The notes: generated from the sequence alone by a model not told the origin. A stretch of 64,000 nt of DNA from UBA11865 sp963749825 (GCA_963749825.1 CAVVOI010000016.1:434001-498000); one strand, 5' to 3'. Shown: positions 45,066 to 54,092, counted from the first letter of the stretch. Translations and numbers: made by a program.

Positions 45066-45241
45066 ATCAAAAGTTAGGCCTGGTACGGGACCACATGTCC
45101 GGGTGCGCCGTCCAGATCCTCCTATCCGCTATAATTCACACAGCCTGGCCTGGAGAAAAGTTCCTGGTTTTGCTTCAGCGATGCGTTACGGTGAAACCTT
45201 TATCCGCACACTACACTTGAAATAGAATTGGAGTAAAAAAA

Positions 45242-45409
45242 ATGAGCGTTGAACTTTCCCCTGAACGTCAATTTGATTTCTGGCTTGGCACTTGGGATGT
45301 CTCTTGGGGCGAGGATGGAGGCGGCACTAACCGCGTAGAGCTTTTGTTCGACGGCGGTGAAAATTGGGAACTTCGCTGGCACATCCACTACCGGCGAAAA
45401 CAAGAGTAG
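45242..45409 (+). pseudogene. 3'-truncated DUF1579-like gene fragment
   Basis: TTGGAG precedes an ATG that opens MSVELSPERQFDFWLGTWDV, then GGTNRVELLFDGGENWEL. This matches the start of DUF1579-like proteins (normally about 150 aa, FDFWxGxWDV...). After 55 codons it hits TAG in unrelated sequence, so about two thirds of the domain is missing. It is followed by imperfect repeats of GTCTACAGG and an inverted CTACAGGGGTAG/CTACTCCTGTAG, a plausible breakpoint. Confidence 0.65.
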
Positions 45410-45473
45410 CAGCGTCTACAGGAATAGCCGTGTCTACAGGGGTAGCTGCGCCTACTCCTGTAGCCGTTGTTTA

Positions 45474-45505
45474 TTGCGGACGGCCGGTCCGACATTTGTT
45501 ATAAT
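45474..45505 (+). promoter_or_regulatory. Candidate promoter for the small membrane gene
   Basis: TGTTATAAT (TATAAT at 45500-45505) lies about 85 bp before the gene start, with a weak TTGCGG at 45474-45479, 20 bp upstream. The TTTGTTATAAT string is identical to that before the second ABC exporter. Confidence 0.45.
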
Positions 45506-45589
45506 GGCTCCCGTCAGTGTTTTGTGGTGGTTGCCTATTTTTGTGAAGCAACCCCATTCGTCACATGTTTATTATCCTTTAGGAGGGAT

Positions 45590-45964
45590 ATGATGAAACG
45601 ACCATTTGCTGTAACCATTTTGGCCGTTCTGGCTGTCATTGCCGGAATCGCGGCCATCGTCGATGTTTTGCAATATATAGGCTGGTTATTCAGCCCCTTG
45701 AGGTTCGTTGGCGGCTCTATATTAGGCGCTATTATGGCCGGCATCGTGGCTCTCATCTGGTTCTGGGCCGCCCAGAAACTGTGGACGCTCGACCCTCAGG
45801 GCTGGCTTTTCACGGTCTCCATCGCCGCCATCTACTTGATCTTCGACGTCATCGCCATCATCACCGGAACACCGTACCAGTTCTTGCTGGCCGGGATGGT
45901 CGTCAGTGCCCTGGCTTTGATCCTGTGCATCTTGCCCGGCACCAAACAGGCCTTTGGCCAGTAA
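45590..45964 (+). CDS. Small membrane protein of unknown function
   Basis: About 124 aa with four membrane segments (AVTILAVLAVIAGIAAIVDV, SILGAIMAGIVALIWFW, FTVSIAAIYLIFDVIAII, LLAGMVVSALALILCILPG). AGGAGG at 45581-45586 serves either of two adjacent ATGs (45590 or 45593, the latter better spaced). No family was recognised beyond a general DUF2127/DoxX-like look. It is followed by a strong terminator. Confidence 0.7.
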   Translation: MMKRPFAVTILAVLAVIAGIAAIVDVLQYIGWLFSPLRFVGGSILGAIMAGIVALIWFWAAQKLWTLDPQGWLFTVSIAAIYLIFDVIAIITGTPYQFLLAGMVVSALALILCILPGTKQAFGQ

Positions 45965-46017
45965 TCTGTAAAGCTTTTGATTATCTAGTCCTTTCAGATC
46001 CGAACATGTAGACCCCG

Positions 46018-46058
46018 CCCCTGGTCTCTTCTCCGAAGTGGAAGGACCAGGGGTTTTT
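46018..46058 (+). terminator. Strong terminator or attenuator just before the MerB-like gene
   Basis: CCCCTGGTC pairs with GACCAGGGG (9 bp), with an inner CTTC/GAAG stem, and TTTTT follows. It is a textbook intrinsic terminator for the membrane-protein gene. Only 26 bp separate it from the MerB-like ATG, so the promoter of that gene must lie upstream of or within it, or the hairpin acts as a leader attenuator. Confidence 0.88.
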
Positions 46059-46084
46059 ATAATCACACAACGAAAGGGCAGCCC

Positions 46085-46762
46085 ATGGATTTTGACATCA
46101 CCGTCAAGCTCTCTATCTACCAATCCATCGCCAAGACGACTCAAACTCCCACCTCGGCCGGCGTCGCTAAGACTCTGGGTAGCACCGTTCCCGAAGTCGA
46201 GGCCGCCTTTCAACAATTGGCCCAAAAACGGCTCCTGGTCCTGGAATCTGGCGACCCATCTCGCATCCGCATGGCCCCACCCTTCTCCGGCATCGAGACC
46301 CAACACGTGGTCGAAATCGCCGGTAAATCTTACTTCGCCAATTGCGCCTGGGATGCCTTTGGCATCGCCGCCGCCCTGCACCAGGATGCCGGCATTGTCT
46401 CTACTTGCGATGATTGTGGCCAAACTCTCAACTACGAAATCAAGGACGGCCGCCCCCTACCCCAAGCGGCGGCCGTCCACTTCGCCGTGCCGGCCGCCCA
46501 CTGGTGGCAGGACATCATCTACACCTGACAGACCATGCTTTTCTTCCGGTCGGAAGAACACGTCAATCGCTGGTGCCAATCCCAAGGTCTACCTCGTCGA
46601 CCCATTATCGACCTCGACCAACTTTGGCAACTGGCCGACACCTGGTACGGCAACCGGCTCACCGTCGACTCACGCCGCCCAGGCCCCGACGAGATGGTCA
46701 GTATCTTCGCTGCCATTGGCCTGGAAGGTCCCTTTTGGGATCCCCAGGCAGATATTTTTTAG
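46085..46762 (+). CDS. Organomercurial-lyase (MerB)-like protein, probable selenoprotein
   Basis: 225 aa if the in-frame TGA at 46526-46528 is read as selenocysteine. The N-terminal 75 residues resemble the winged-helix-like part of MerB (SAGVAKTLGSTVPEVEAAFQQL). The core has NCAWDAFGIAAAL, where C87-x-x-D90 matches MerB Cys96/Asp99. Then CDDC (108-111), and HWWQDIIYT-U148-QTMLFFRSEEHVNRW. U148 aligns with MerB catalytic Cys159 (61 versus 63 residues after the first Cys; the FF following by five positions is shared). Translation continues to a TAG with typical C-terminal sequence (IFAAIGLEGPFWDPQ). A hairpin fits SECIS 19 nt after the TGA. MerB cleaves carbon-mercury bonds; relatives outside mer operons may have other substrates. 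No merA, merR or merT is nearby. AAAGGG precedes the ATG. Confidence 0.87.
46541..46558 (+). promoter_or_regulatory. SECIS-like hairpin in the MerB-like gene
   Basis: TTCTTCC-GGTC-GGAAGAA forms a perfect 7-bp stem with a GGUC loop; the first loop G is 20 nt beyond the last base of the TGA. Position and G-bearing loop fit the bacterial SECIS consensus. The loop begins GGU as in the hairpin at 37793-37811. Confidence 0.75.
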
Positions 46763-46817
46763 GGTTGATTCCAGGCGTCCTGATCCTCATCTTTGATAGT
46801 TTCGGGGTGCAACTCCC

Positions 46818-49114
46818 TCACGCTACCTCTTCTAAGGCATAAGCGACGGCCTCTTCGAGGCTCATGGCCTGACCCTCGGCGAAGGCGGTCTCAAAAGTGG
46901 TCTCGTCCAGCATGGCCCGCACCTCGGCCGTGTACATGTCGAATTCATGCTGGTCTCCTGCCTGGTGTTCGATACCCATTCCGCCTAATAGGGCGTTTGC
47001 AGCGCCCAGCAGACGGGCTGCTTTTACCGGCTCTCCTAACTTGGCCAACGGGCCGGCAGACCCCGCCAGCCCATCTGCGGTTCCCAGTTTGGCACCCAAT
47101 TCGACCATCTGTCGCAATTGGAGTACGTTTAGGATGCGAGCGCGTTCGTACTCGCCCTCGTGAAAAGCGACATAAGACAGGTTGCCGTTGCTCATGGCCT
47201 GTCGAATCACCTCTCCCGTCTCCTGGCTGATGGCCAGGCACTCTTCATAAACTTCCTTAGCCCGAGCGTAATCGCCGACCGTGCGGGCCAATTCTCCCAA
47301 GATATTCAAAGCCTGGGCCATCCCCGATCGGTCCCTCAATTCTCGAAATATGGCCAGCCCAGCTTCAGCCTGTTCGGCCCCTTGCGCGTACGCTTCGGGC
47401 CGGCCGATCGCAGCGCCGCCCAAAAAAGTGAGCGCCCAGGCTTGACTACCTCGGTCGCCAATCTTCTGGGCTTCAACCAGGGCTTCGCTGCAATAACGTT
47501 CGTTGGCAGCCATCTCCCGATTGGCGGAGGCCAGGTTTCCGGCCGCTATGAGCAGCTTGATCCTCGTTTCGACGGCCATTTCATCCCGGTAATTCAATAA
47601 TCGAATAGCCCATTGGAAACCTTCCACAAAACGATCTTTGTAGTAAAGGAAATAAGATATGGCCGAAACGAGCCTGGCCCCGGCTTCAAAATCTTCGCTT
47701 TTCAAAGGCCCAGTTGATGGCCGCACGAAAATTCCCCATCTCGGCTTCGGTGCGTTCCAGTAACAGCAGATGATTCCGCCGGTAGCCCGGTTCCATCTCT
47801 TCGAGCCAGGGCCAGGAAATAAGCCAGGTGCCGGTCGCGGATCGACGGCAACTCGCCGCTTTGCGCCAATCGTTCCCGGGTATATTCGTGAATGGTCTCG
47901 AGCATGGCAAAACGTGGTTCCCCGTTTGGTCCCTCTACCTGAAAGAGCAGGCTCTTATTCACCAGCGACTCCAGCCCGTCCAGGGCATCCAGCGGCAAGC
48001 CAGGGCCGCAGACGGTCTCGATGGCATCGATGGAGCGGCCGCCCGAAAACACCCCCAGACGAGCGAAGAGGTTTTGTTCGCCCTCGTTTAACAATTGATA
48101 GCTCCAGTCGATGGCGCTGCGCAGCGTCTGCTGGCGAGCGGGCAAATCCCGAGAACCACCGGTCAGCATATTCAGCCGGCTCTCCAACCGTTCTAGCAAT
48201 TGTTGGGGATTGAATATCTTGATCCGGGCGGCCGCCAACTCAATGGCCAGGGGCAGGCCGTCTAAGCGAATACAGATGCCGGCGACCGCGGTCGCATTGT
48301 CTTCCGTCAGGCGGAAGGTTGGTTGGGCCGCCTGGGCCCGCTGGATAAAAAGGGCTACGGATTCAGAGGCGGCCAGGTCGCTGACGGTTCTGGACGGCGC
48401 TAGGTCAGGCAGTTCCAGTGGAGGGACCGGGTATTCGTGTTCGCCGTTTAGGCGCAGCACTTCCCGGCTGGTGACCATGACCGACAGTCCGGGCGCGGCG
48501 GCCAACATTTTCGAAACCAGGGGCGCGGCGGCCAACACATGCTCGTAATTGTCCAGCAATAGCAGCATTTCCTTGCTCCGTAGAGACCGCCCCAAGGTTT
48601 CCACCAGCTCTTCATCCGCCTGTTTAATCACCCCCAGGGTGCTGGCCACAGCATCGGGCACCAATTCCGGCCCGTCGACCAGGGCCAGCGGAACGAAGGT
48701 AACCCCGCCCGGGTAACGCCCCATCACCCCGGTCGCCACTTGTTGGCTCAGGCGGGTTTTACCCGTGCCGCCCGGCCCCGTGAGGGTGACTAGCCGGGCT
48801 TTGTCCAGCAGATCCATCACTTCGGCGATTTGTTGTTCCCGGCCGATGAAGGTCGTGACCGGGGCCGGCAGATTGCTCTTAACCGAGACTGCGGCCGTCT
48901 CCGTCTCCTCCCGACCTTCGTCGAAGAATCCCTGCTCCCTGGCAATGGTTACAGCCTGGGTGCGGCTGCCGGCTCCCAATTTGCCGAAGATTTGTTTGTT
49001 ATACCACTTGACCGTCTCGGGCGAGATAAAAAGTTTCTGCCCAATTTCGCGGTTGGTCAGCCCTTCGGCCAATAAGGCTAAGATTTCCAACTCTCGTTGT
49101 GAGAATGATTCCAC
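46818..49114 (-). CDS. LuxR-HTH / NB-ARC ATPase / TPR regulator, frameshifted
   Basis: About 765 aa in three frames. Residues 1-65 are a LuxR helix-turn-helix placed at the N-terminus (FSQRELEILALLAEGLTNRE). A STAND-type ATPase follows: Walker A TGPGGTGKTRL, Walker B LLLLDNYEHVL, sensor MVTSREVL, and GLPLAIELAAARI. The C-terminal third holds TPR helices (GNLASANREMAANERYCSEA...). Breaks occur near 47810 (ALA then EEMEPGYRRNHLLLLERTEAE) and near 47705 (NWAFEK then SEDFEAGARL). Each is mended by dropping one base in a short run. GTG start with AAGGAA upstream. It is convergent with the MerB-like gene and may respond to a small molecule; target unknown. Confidence 0.85.
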
Positions 49115-49356
49115 GGTTAAATATTCCTTCTGCCTGTCGATAAATCTTATTATACCTTGCTATGCTGATCGACAATGGTCCGGCCGCCCAGCCTTGCCCT
49201 TGAAGCCCTTTCAGCTACCCTCGCTACCAACCACTCCCCCCGTCATTCCCCCCATTCGGGGGGAGACAACCACCCGCTCCGGCCGCTATGCTTATTTCAA
49301 CTTCAAATAAGGCAAGCCGCATTTTAATAAGGCTCATTCACAGACAGGAGATGATC

Positions 49357-49560
49357 ATGTACGAAGACTATATGCGACAAATCACCAACGACCGCATCAA
49401 CGAGGCTAGAAAAATAGCCGCAGCCCATCGCCAGGCCAAAATCGCCGGGGCCACCGGCCCCAATCGGGCCACCCAAATCATCAGCAAAGCCACCGGTTGG
49501 CTGACAGCGGCGGTCCAGTTGAAGATTCAGCGGCCGGTCACTGACAGCGGCGCTTATTAA
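49357..49560 (+). CDS. Small basic protein of unknown function, 67 aa
   Basis: The ATG at 49357 has AGGAG exactly six bases upstream, which decides the start over an ATG at 49351. The sequence MYEDYMRQITNDRINEARKI is a charged helix, then a Lys/Arg-rich and Gly/Ala stretch. No family was recognised. A hairpin TCCCCCC-ATTC-GGGGGGA (49247-49264) lies in the upstream gap, which it shares with the divergent LuxR-type gene. Confidence 0.55.
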   Translation: MYEDYMRQITNDRINEARKIAAAHRQAKIAGATGPNRATQIISKATGWLTAAVQLKIQRPVTDSGAY

Positions 49561-49710
49561 TAATTGAACCACAGGTTCGGTCGCTCTTTTCACCCACGGC
49601 AATCAACAGTTCTTTTTCACCTCTCCCCTGAGAAAGATGGACTGTTGATTGCCTTTTCTCCATTTTCGCCCTCCACAATCGATTTGGTTTCTATAATTCG
49701 GCCCCTAAGA

Positions 49711-49935
49711 TATGGAACTTCAGCGACGGGTCGAAGGCGTCGGGCGGCAGCGTGCCGTATGCTTACGGTGCTGCAGGCCATAACGTCAGTCTGACGGTGA
49801 CCGACCAGTTGGGTCTGGGCAACAATACGAGCTAATCGATCGCCATCACCGCCACTCCCACTCCTGACGTGCCACCGACGGCCAGTAGCGGCCTGGTTTA
49901 CCGCGGCGTGCCGGTGGCGTCGATTTACCAGTAGC
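49711..49935 (+). pseudogene. PKD-domain gene remnant
   Basis: The frame FSDGSKASGGSVPYAYGAAGHNVSLTVTDQLGLGNNTS is a PKD-type beta domain from a surface protein. It is cut off 5' without a start and interrupted by TAA after the NNTS, with SIAITATPTP and more linker continuing past it. The rest of the parent protein is missing, so this is a fossil of a larger secreted gene. Confidence 0.7.
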
Positions 49936-49985
49936 AGATGCAGATGCAGTTGCAGTAGCAGATGCAGTTGCAGATGCAATTGCAT
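49929..49985 (+). repeat. Hexanucleotide tandem repeat CAG(A/T)(T/A)G
   Basis: About nine units of six bases (CAGATG, CAGTTG, CAGTAG, CAATTG variants) directly follow the PKD remnant. The unit is near-palindromic. The remaining 776-bp gap (49561-50336) holds only this, the PKD remnant and one terminator. Confidence 0.75.
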
Positions 49986-50001
49986 AAGTAAAGTTAACAA
50001 T

Positions 50002-50040
50002 GGCGCCATCCTTTCGTGATATGGATGGCGCCGTTTTTTT
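50002..50040 (+). terminator. Intrinsic terminator
   Basis: GGCGCCATCC pairs with GGATGGCGCC around an 11-base loop, followed by G and seven T. It probably belonged to the decayed PKD gene. Confidence 0.9.
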
Positions 50041-50336
50041 ATATCAAGAAGAAGGATAAGTAAGTTATTCAAGGGGATAATCAACGGGAAATCAGCGGGA
50101 AGGAACAGCATTTTAGTCGAGACCTGCCGTTGATTGTTTTTCCGCTGATTGTTTTCCGTTGGTTTTTGGCCGGACGGGGTCCGGATGAGCATAGCTCATC
50201 TTGGGCAAGAAAACCGGCAACAGTTGCCGGATTGCTTAACTCTGGTTATGCTGTAGTTGGTATTCTAATTTTGCACACTGGAATGGCAACCCTTACCCTA
50301 TTTGCACAGACTTATATGCACAGAAAGGAGAATATC

Positions 50337-50783
50337 ATGGGCAGTATTGAGGTTAATTATGAGATGGTTGTCAGCGCGTCGGCTGAGGAGGTGTATGCTT
50401 ACCTTACCAACGTTGACAATTACGTGGAGCTGGTGAGTTCGGCCGTGGAGGTGCGCGGTCATAGCGGCCCGCTGACCGATGGGGCGACCTGGCAAACTGT
50501 TTCCAAGTTTATGGGCCGGGAGGTCGTCTCTGATAACCAGGTGGTTGAACTGAAGGCGCCCAATCTCTTCCGCTATGAATCACACTCGAATGCCGCCGAT
50601 ACTGCTAATTCGTGGGAAATGGAAGCTGTGGATGGTGGAACGCGCTTGCGGCATGTGGCGGAGGGTGAAGTGAAGGGCTTCTTCGCATCCATCGCCATGA
50701 GCCTGCTCAAGAGCAACGTGGACAAACAATTTAATAGTGACATGGAACGCCTCAAGCAACGCTTCGATGGAACAGAAGGGTAG
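50337..50783 (+). CDS. SRPBCC-fold (START-like) protein
   Basis: 148 aa, start at 50337 with AAAGGAG upstream. The fold is the polyketide-cyclase/CoxG-like helix-grip: N-terminal EVNYEMVVSASAEEVYAYLTNVDNYVELV, strands GATWQTVSKFMGREVVSDNQVVELKAP, and a long C-terminal helix (SLLKSNVDKQFNSDMERLKQR). It would bind a hydrophobic ligand in a cavity; the ligand is unknown. Confidence 0.85.
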   Translation: MGSIEVNYEMVVSASAEEVYAYLTNVDNYVELVSSAVEVRGHSGPLTDGATWQTVSKFMGREVVSDNQVVELKAPNLFRYESHSNAADTANSWEMEAVDGGTRLRHVAEGEVKGFFASIAMSLLKSNVDKQFNSDMERLKQRFDGTEG

Positions 50784-50998
50784 AGCGATTGTCGCTCTTG
50801 CCTAAAAGGTCTGTTCTGAAGCGAAACATTGGCGTATGGCCGGCGATAGGCGAAGGACCGGTCTGTTTTGCTCATCTTGTCTAATTCAGCGACCAGCCAT
50901 GTGGTTTTGTGCCTGAATTCACAAAATTGACTCGCGATGTCTGGTTCACTATAGTTGGATCGTTCCACCCAAGACCCAGCACTGACAAGGAGTTGCTC

Positions 50999-51340
50999 GT
51001 GAATTACACAGGAAAAGCCCAATTGACGATGATCATTGACTCACCGGCCGAATTAGAGGCTGAAGGCGATCGTATTTTTAAGCAACACGCGGCATGGATG
51101 GAGAAATCACATTATCGTGAGGGCGAAAAAGCGCTGCTGCAATACAATGTGGCCAAAAGCCCCGGCGATAACGGAAACGTTATCTTCGTGCTGACGGAGG
51201 TGTATGAGACCGCGGCCGGCATAGAGGATCATATCAAGCAAGCGCATGCAGATGCGCATTTTGAGCCGTTCAGTAAGTGGCGGGAGCAATGCACAGTTAC
51301 CTTCGTGGGAAATGCGCCCATCATCCAATCTTTGTGGTAG
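50999..51340 (+). CDS. Small alpha/beta-barrel protein (monooxygenase-like), 113 aa
   Basis: The start is the GTG at 50999, chosen because AAGGAG lies six bases upstream; an earlier in-frame Met lacks a site. The sequence (LTMIIDSPAELEAEGDRIFKQ, VIFVLTEVYETAAGIEDHIKQ, HFEPFSKWREQC) has the ferredoxin-like beta-alpha-beta pattern of dimeric antibiotic-monooxygenase/Dabb proteins, with a His in an EHxxQAHxxxHF stretch. The family assignment is tentative. Confidence 0.65.
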   Translation: MNYTGKAQLTMIIDSPAELEAEGDRIFKQHAAWMEKSHYREGEKALLQYNVAKSPGDNGNVIFVLTEVYETAAGIEDHIKQAHADAHFEPFSKWREQCTVTFVGNAPIIQSLW

Positions 51341-51455
51341 AGGGACGCAGCGCGCTGCATCCCTAGGGCGACGGGTGGCGTTGGGACGTGATCGATGGCG
51401 GCGGATGACGGGGCGGCCGCTTTTTGATAGGATGTAGGGCAAGGAGGGCAATGCC

Positions 51456-53327
51456 ATGCCCACAACCCAGACCCAGATTGAAAAACGAACCCCTCGGCGG
51501 CTCTCTGAAGCCAGCCTGAAACCCCGCGGCCGGGTCCAGCCCAGTCCGCTGGATTGGCGCGACCAGATCCTCTACCAATTGCTGCCGGACCGCTTCAGCG
51601 ATGGGAACGAGGAAGAGCGGCCCCTTTTCGATCCGTCTAAGCCCGACGAGTTCAAGGCCCCGGACAAGGCGCGCTGGATGGTGGCCGGCACCCGTTTCAG
51701 CGGCGGCACAATCAAAGGCATCGCCAGCAAGCTCGATTATCTTCAGGGGCTGGGAGTCACGACGCTGTGGATCAACCCACCCTGGCGCCAACGGCCGGAT
51801 TTGGAAACCTATCACGGGTACGGCATCCAAAACTTCCTGGACGTCGAGCCCCGCTTGGGCAGCCGCCAGGAGTTGCGCGACCTGGTGGACGCCGCCCACG
51901 AGCGGGGCATGTATGTCATTCTGGATGTCATCTTCAACCACAGCGGCAACAACTGGTTCTACCAGGATCCGGCCGGCGGCCCGCCCCTGGAGTCCATGCC
52001 CTATCGTTTCTCGCCCCCCTACTCCATGGACGGTTGGCGATCGGCGACCGGCGAGCCCATCAAGCGGCCGCTTGAGCTCGACGACGGCGTCTGGCCCGAG
52101 GAGTTTCAAAATCCAGGCTGGTACACGCGCGCCGGGGCCATCGGCCTTTGGAGCCGGGCGCCGTGGGAAGATCCGCAGAGCGCTGATCTAGAATTCCGCC
52201 GCGGTGACTTTTACGATCTGAAGGACTTGAACCTGGAGAATGAGGAAACTATTGAAGCCCTGGCCCGGGTTTACCAATATTGGATCGCCTTGACCGACTG
52301 CGACGGCATGCGCGTGGATGCCGTGAAACATGTGTCGGTGGAACAGTCGCGCAAATTTTGCTCGGCCATTCACGAATACGCCCAATACATCGGTAAGGAA
52401 AATTTCTTGATCACCGGTGAGATCACCGACGGCGAGATCGCTCGCGGCTACCTGGACTTTTTCGGCCGCAACCTCAATGCCATCCTGGGCATCATCGCCT
52501 ATCCCAATCGTCTGCGCAACTTCGCCAAGGGCCTGGCGAATCCCCGTTCTTTCTTCGAGCTGTACGATCACAGCGCTTACGGCGGCACTTACCGGCAGAT
52601 GGGCCGTTTCATCGTTCATGTCCTGGACGACCACGACATGTCCTCCCGGCCGGTCAAGGCCCGGTTCTCGGCCGGCAACGACATCCCCGATCGCTACCAA
52701 CAGGCGGCGCACGTCATCGGCATCCAGCTGACCACCCCCGGCATCCCGGCCATCTACTACGGCAGCGAACAAGCTTTCGACGGCTCCGAGGACAGCCATG
52801 ATTACGCCATTGAGGGCCAACGATTCGCCGAAGACCGCTACGTGCGTGAAGCGATGTTTGGCGGCCCTTTTGGCGCTTTCGGCAGCCAGGATTGTCACTT
52901 TTTCAATCCCGATCACCCCACTTATCTACGCATCGCCGCCATCGCCCGTCAACGCAACCGCCAGGATGCCATCGGTAAGACGCTGCGCCGCGGCCAAATC
53001 TACCCGCGAGAGACGGCCGTGTTTGGCGATTCTTTCTCCATTCCCGGCCCCGGCGAGCTGACGGCCTGGTCCCAGGTCCTTTTCGAGACGGCGGTGTTGA
53101 TCGCCTTCAACTCTCACGGCCTGGAAGCCCGGAGCGCCGAGGTCACCGTGGATGCAAATATGCACCCGGCCGGTTCGACGATGACCGTGCTCTACCGCGG
53201 CGATTGGACTGATGATCAACTACGCCGGCCGCCGCTAGACCAGACTGTGCCCGTGCGCCACCAGCCCGACGGCCGGGCCACAGTGCGCATCGACTTACCC
53301 CCGGCCGGTATGACCATCCTGGCCTAA
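51456..53327 (+). CDS. GH13 alpha-amylase-family glycoside hydrolase
   Basis: 623 aa, cytoplasmic (no signal). The TIM barrel begins LDWRDQILYQLLPDRFSDG. Conserved regions are VILDVIFNHSG (I), CDGMRVDAVKHVS with the nucleophile Asp near residue 288 (II), FLITGEITDG with the acid/base Glu near 322 (III), and HVLDDHDMSS with the third Asp near 393 (IV). The C-terminal beta domain ends in the all-beta motif. It acts on alpha-glucans or short maltodextrins; trehalose-forming or transferase activity is not excluded. AAGGAGG precedes the ATG. Confidence 0.92.
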   Translation: MPTTQTQIEKRTPRRLSEASLKPRGRVQPSPLDWRDQILYQLLPDRFSDGNEEERPLFDPSKPDEFKAPDKARWMVAGTRFSGGTIKGIASKLDYLQGLGVTTLWINPPWRQRPDLETYHGYGIQNFLDVEPRLGSRQELRDLVDAAHERGMYVILDVIFNHSGNNWFYQDPAGGPPLESMPYRFSPPYSMDGWRSATGEPIKRPLELDDGVWPEEFQNPGWYTRAGAIGLWSRAPWEDPQSADLEFRRGDFYDLKDLNLENEETIEALARVYQYWIALTDCDGMRVDAVKHVSVEQSRKFCSAIHEYAQYIGKENFLITGEITDGEIARGYLDFFGRNLNAILGIIAYPNRLRNFAKGLANPRSFFELYDHSAYGGTYRQMGRFIVHVLDDHDMSSRPVKARFSAGNDIPDRYQQAAHVIGIQLTTPGIPAIYYGSEQAFDGSEDSHDYAIEGQRFAEDRYVREAMFGGPFGAFGSQDCHFFNPDHPTYLRIAAIARQRNRQDAIGKTLRRGQIYPRETAVFGDSFSIPGPGELTAWSQVLFETAVLIAFNSHGLEARSAEVTVDANMHPAGSTMTVLYRGDWTDDQLRRPPLDQTVPVRHQPDGRATVRIDLPPAGMTILA

Positions 53328-53469
53328 ATCCTGCTTACTGACGACCGTTTATACCGCCCCCATATTAGCCACCTCGCTAATATGGATTTCCTCCGGTTGG
53401 CCGATGCCGGCCGGAGACATTTGATTTATCCTGATGGATGAAACTAGATTGTTCTTTCTGGAGGACACC

Positions 53470-54092
53470 ATGGGTAAATTGCGAAACGATGAAAAGCTCC
53501 GCCACTTATATATGTCCTATATCGACGACGGCATCCTCGACCTCTTCGCCGGTATGCTGGCCCTGTTCGCCGGCATACTTTTTTTCTCCGATATGTTCTG
53601 GATGGCCGGGGTCTACGTGGCCATATTTTTGCCCGTGGTCTGGAGCTTCAAGGAGAAAGTGACCATGCCCCGCGTGCGGCCGGAGGAATTGAACGCAGTC
53701 ATGGCTAGAAAAAGCTACTATGCTTTTAGGCGTTTTCTTATTGGCCGGACTTTTCCTCCTGGTCCTAGTCATTCTGGCCGTCATCCTCTTACAACCCGGC
53801 GAAGCCACGCCGCTGACGCGCAACTTTATCTCCGTCGTCATGTCGGACCTGATCGGGGCGAGCTATCCTGGGCGGCTTCTTGCTGGTCGGCTATTTTTAC
53901 CGGGCGCCGCGCTGGTACGCCTATGCCGCCCTGGCTCTTCTTTTAGGCGCTCTGACCTGGCAGCTGGACATTGGCTTGCCCTGGCTCATCTTCGCCCTAG
54001 GGGCGGTGATCGCCCTGACGGGCGCGGTCTGCCTGTACCGCTTCCTGCGCAGCCACCCGGTGCTGCCTGAAGGCCAACGGCCGATCTTCTAG
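53470..54092 (+). CDS. Membrane protein of unknown function, twice frameshifted
   Basis: About 207 aa over three frames. GGAGG precedes the ATG at 53470. Frame one runs GKLRNDEKLRHLYMSYIDDGILDLFAG, two membrane segments and VTMPRVRPEELNAVMARK. Frame two is MLLGVFLLAGLFLLVLVILAVILL. Frame three is ILGGFLLVGYFYRAPRWYAYAALALLLGALTWQ and LIFALGAVIALTGAVCLYRFL. Dropping one A from AAAAA near 53710 and one G from GGGG near 53855 joins all three. About six membrane segments result. The breaks sit in homopolymers, so sequence error is likely. Confidence 0.65.
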
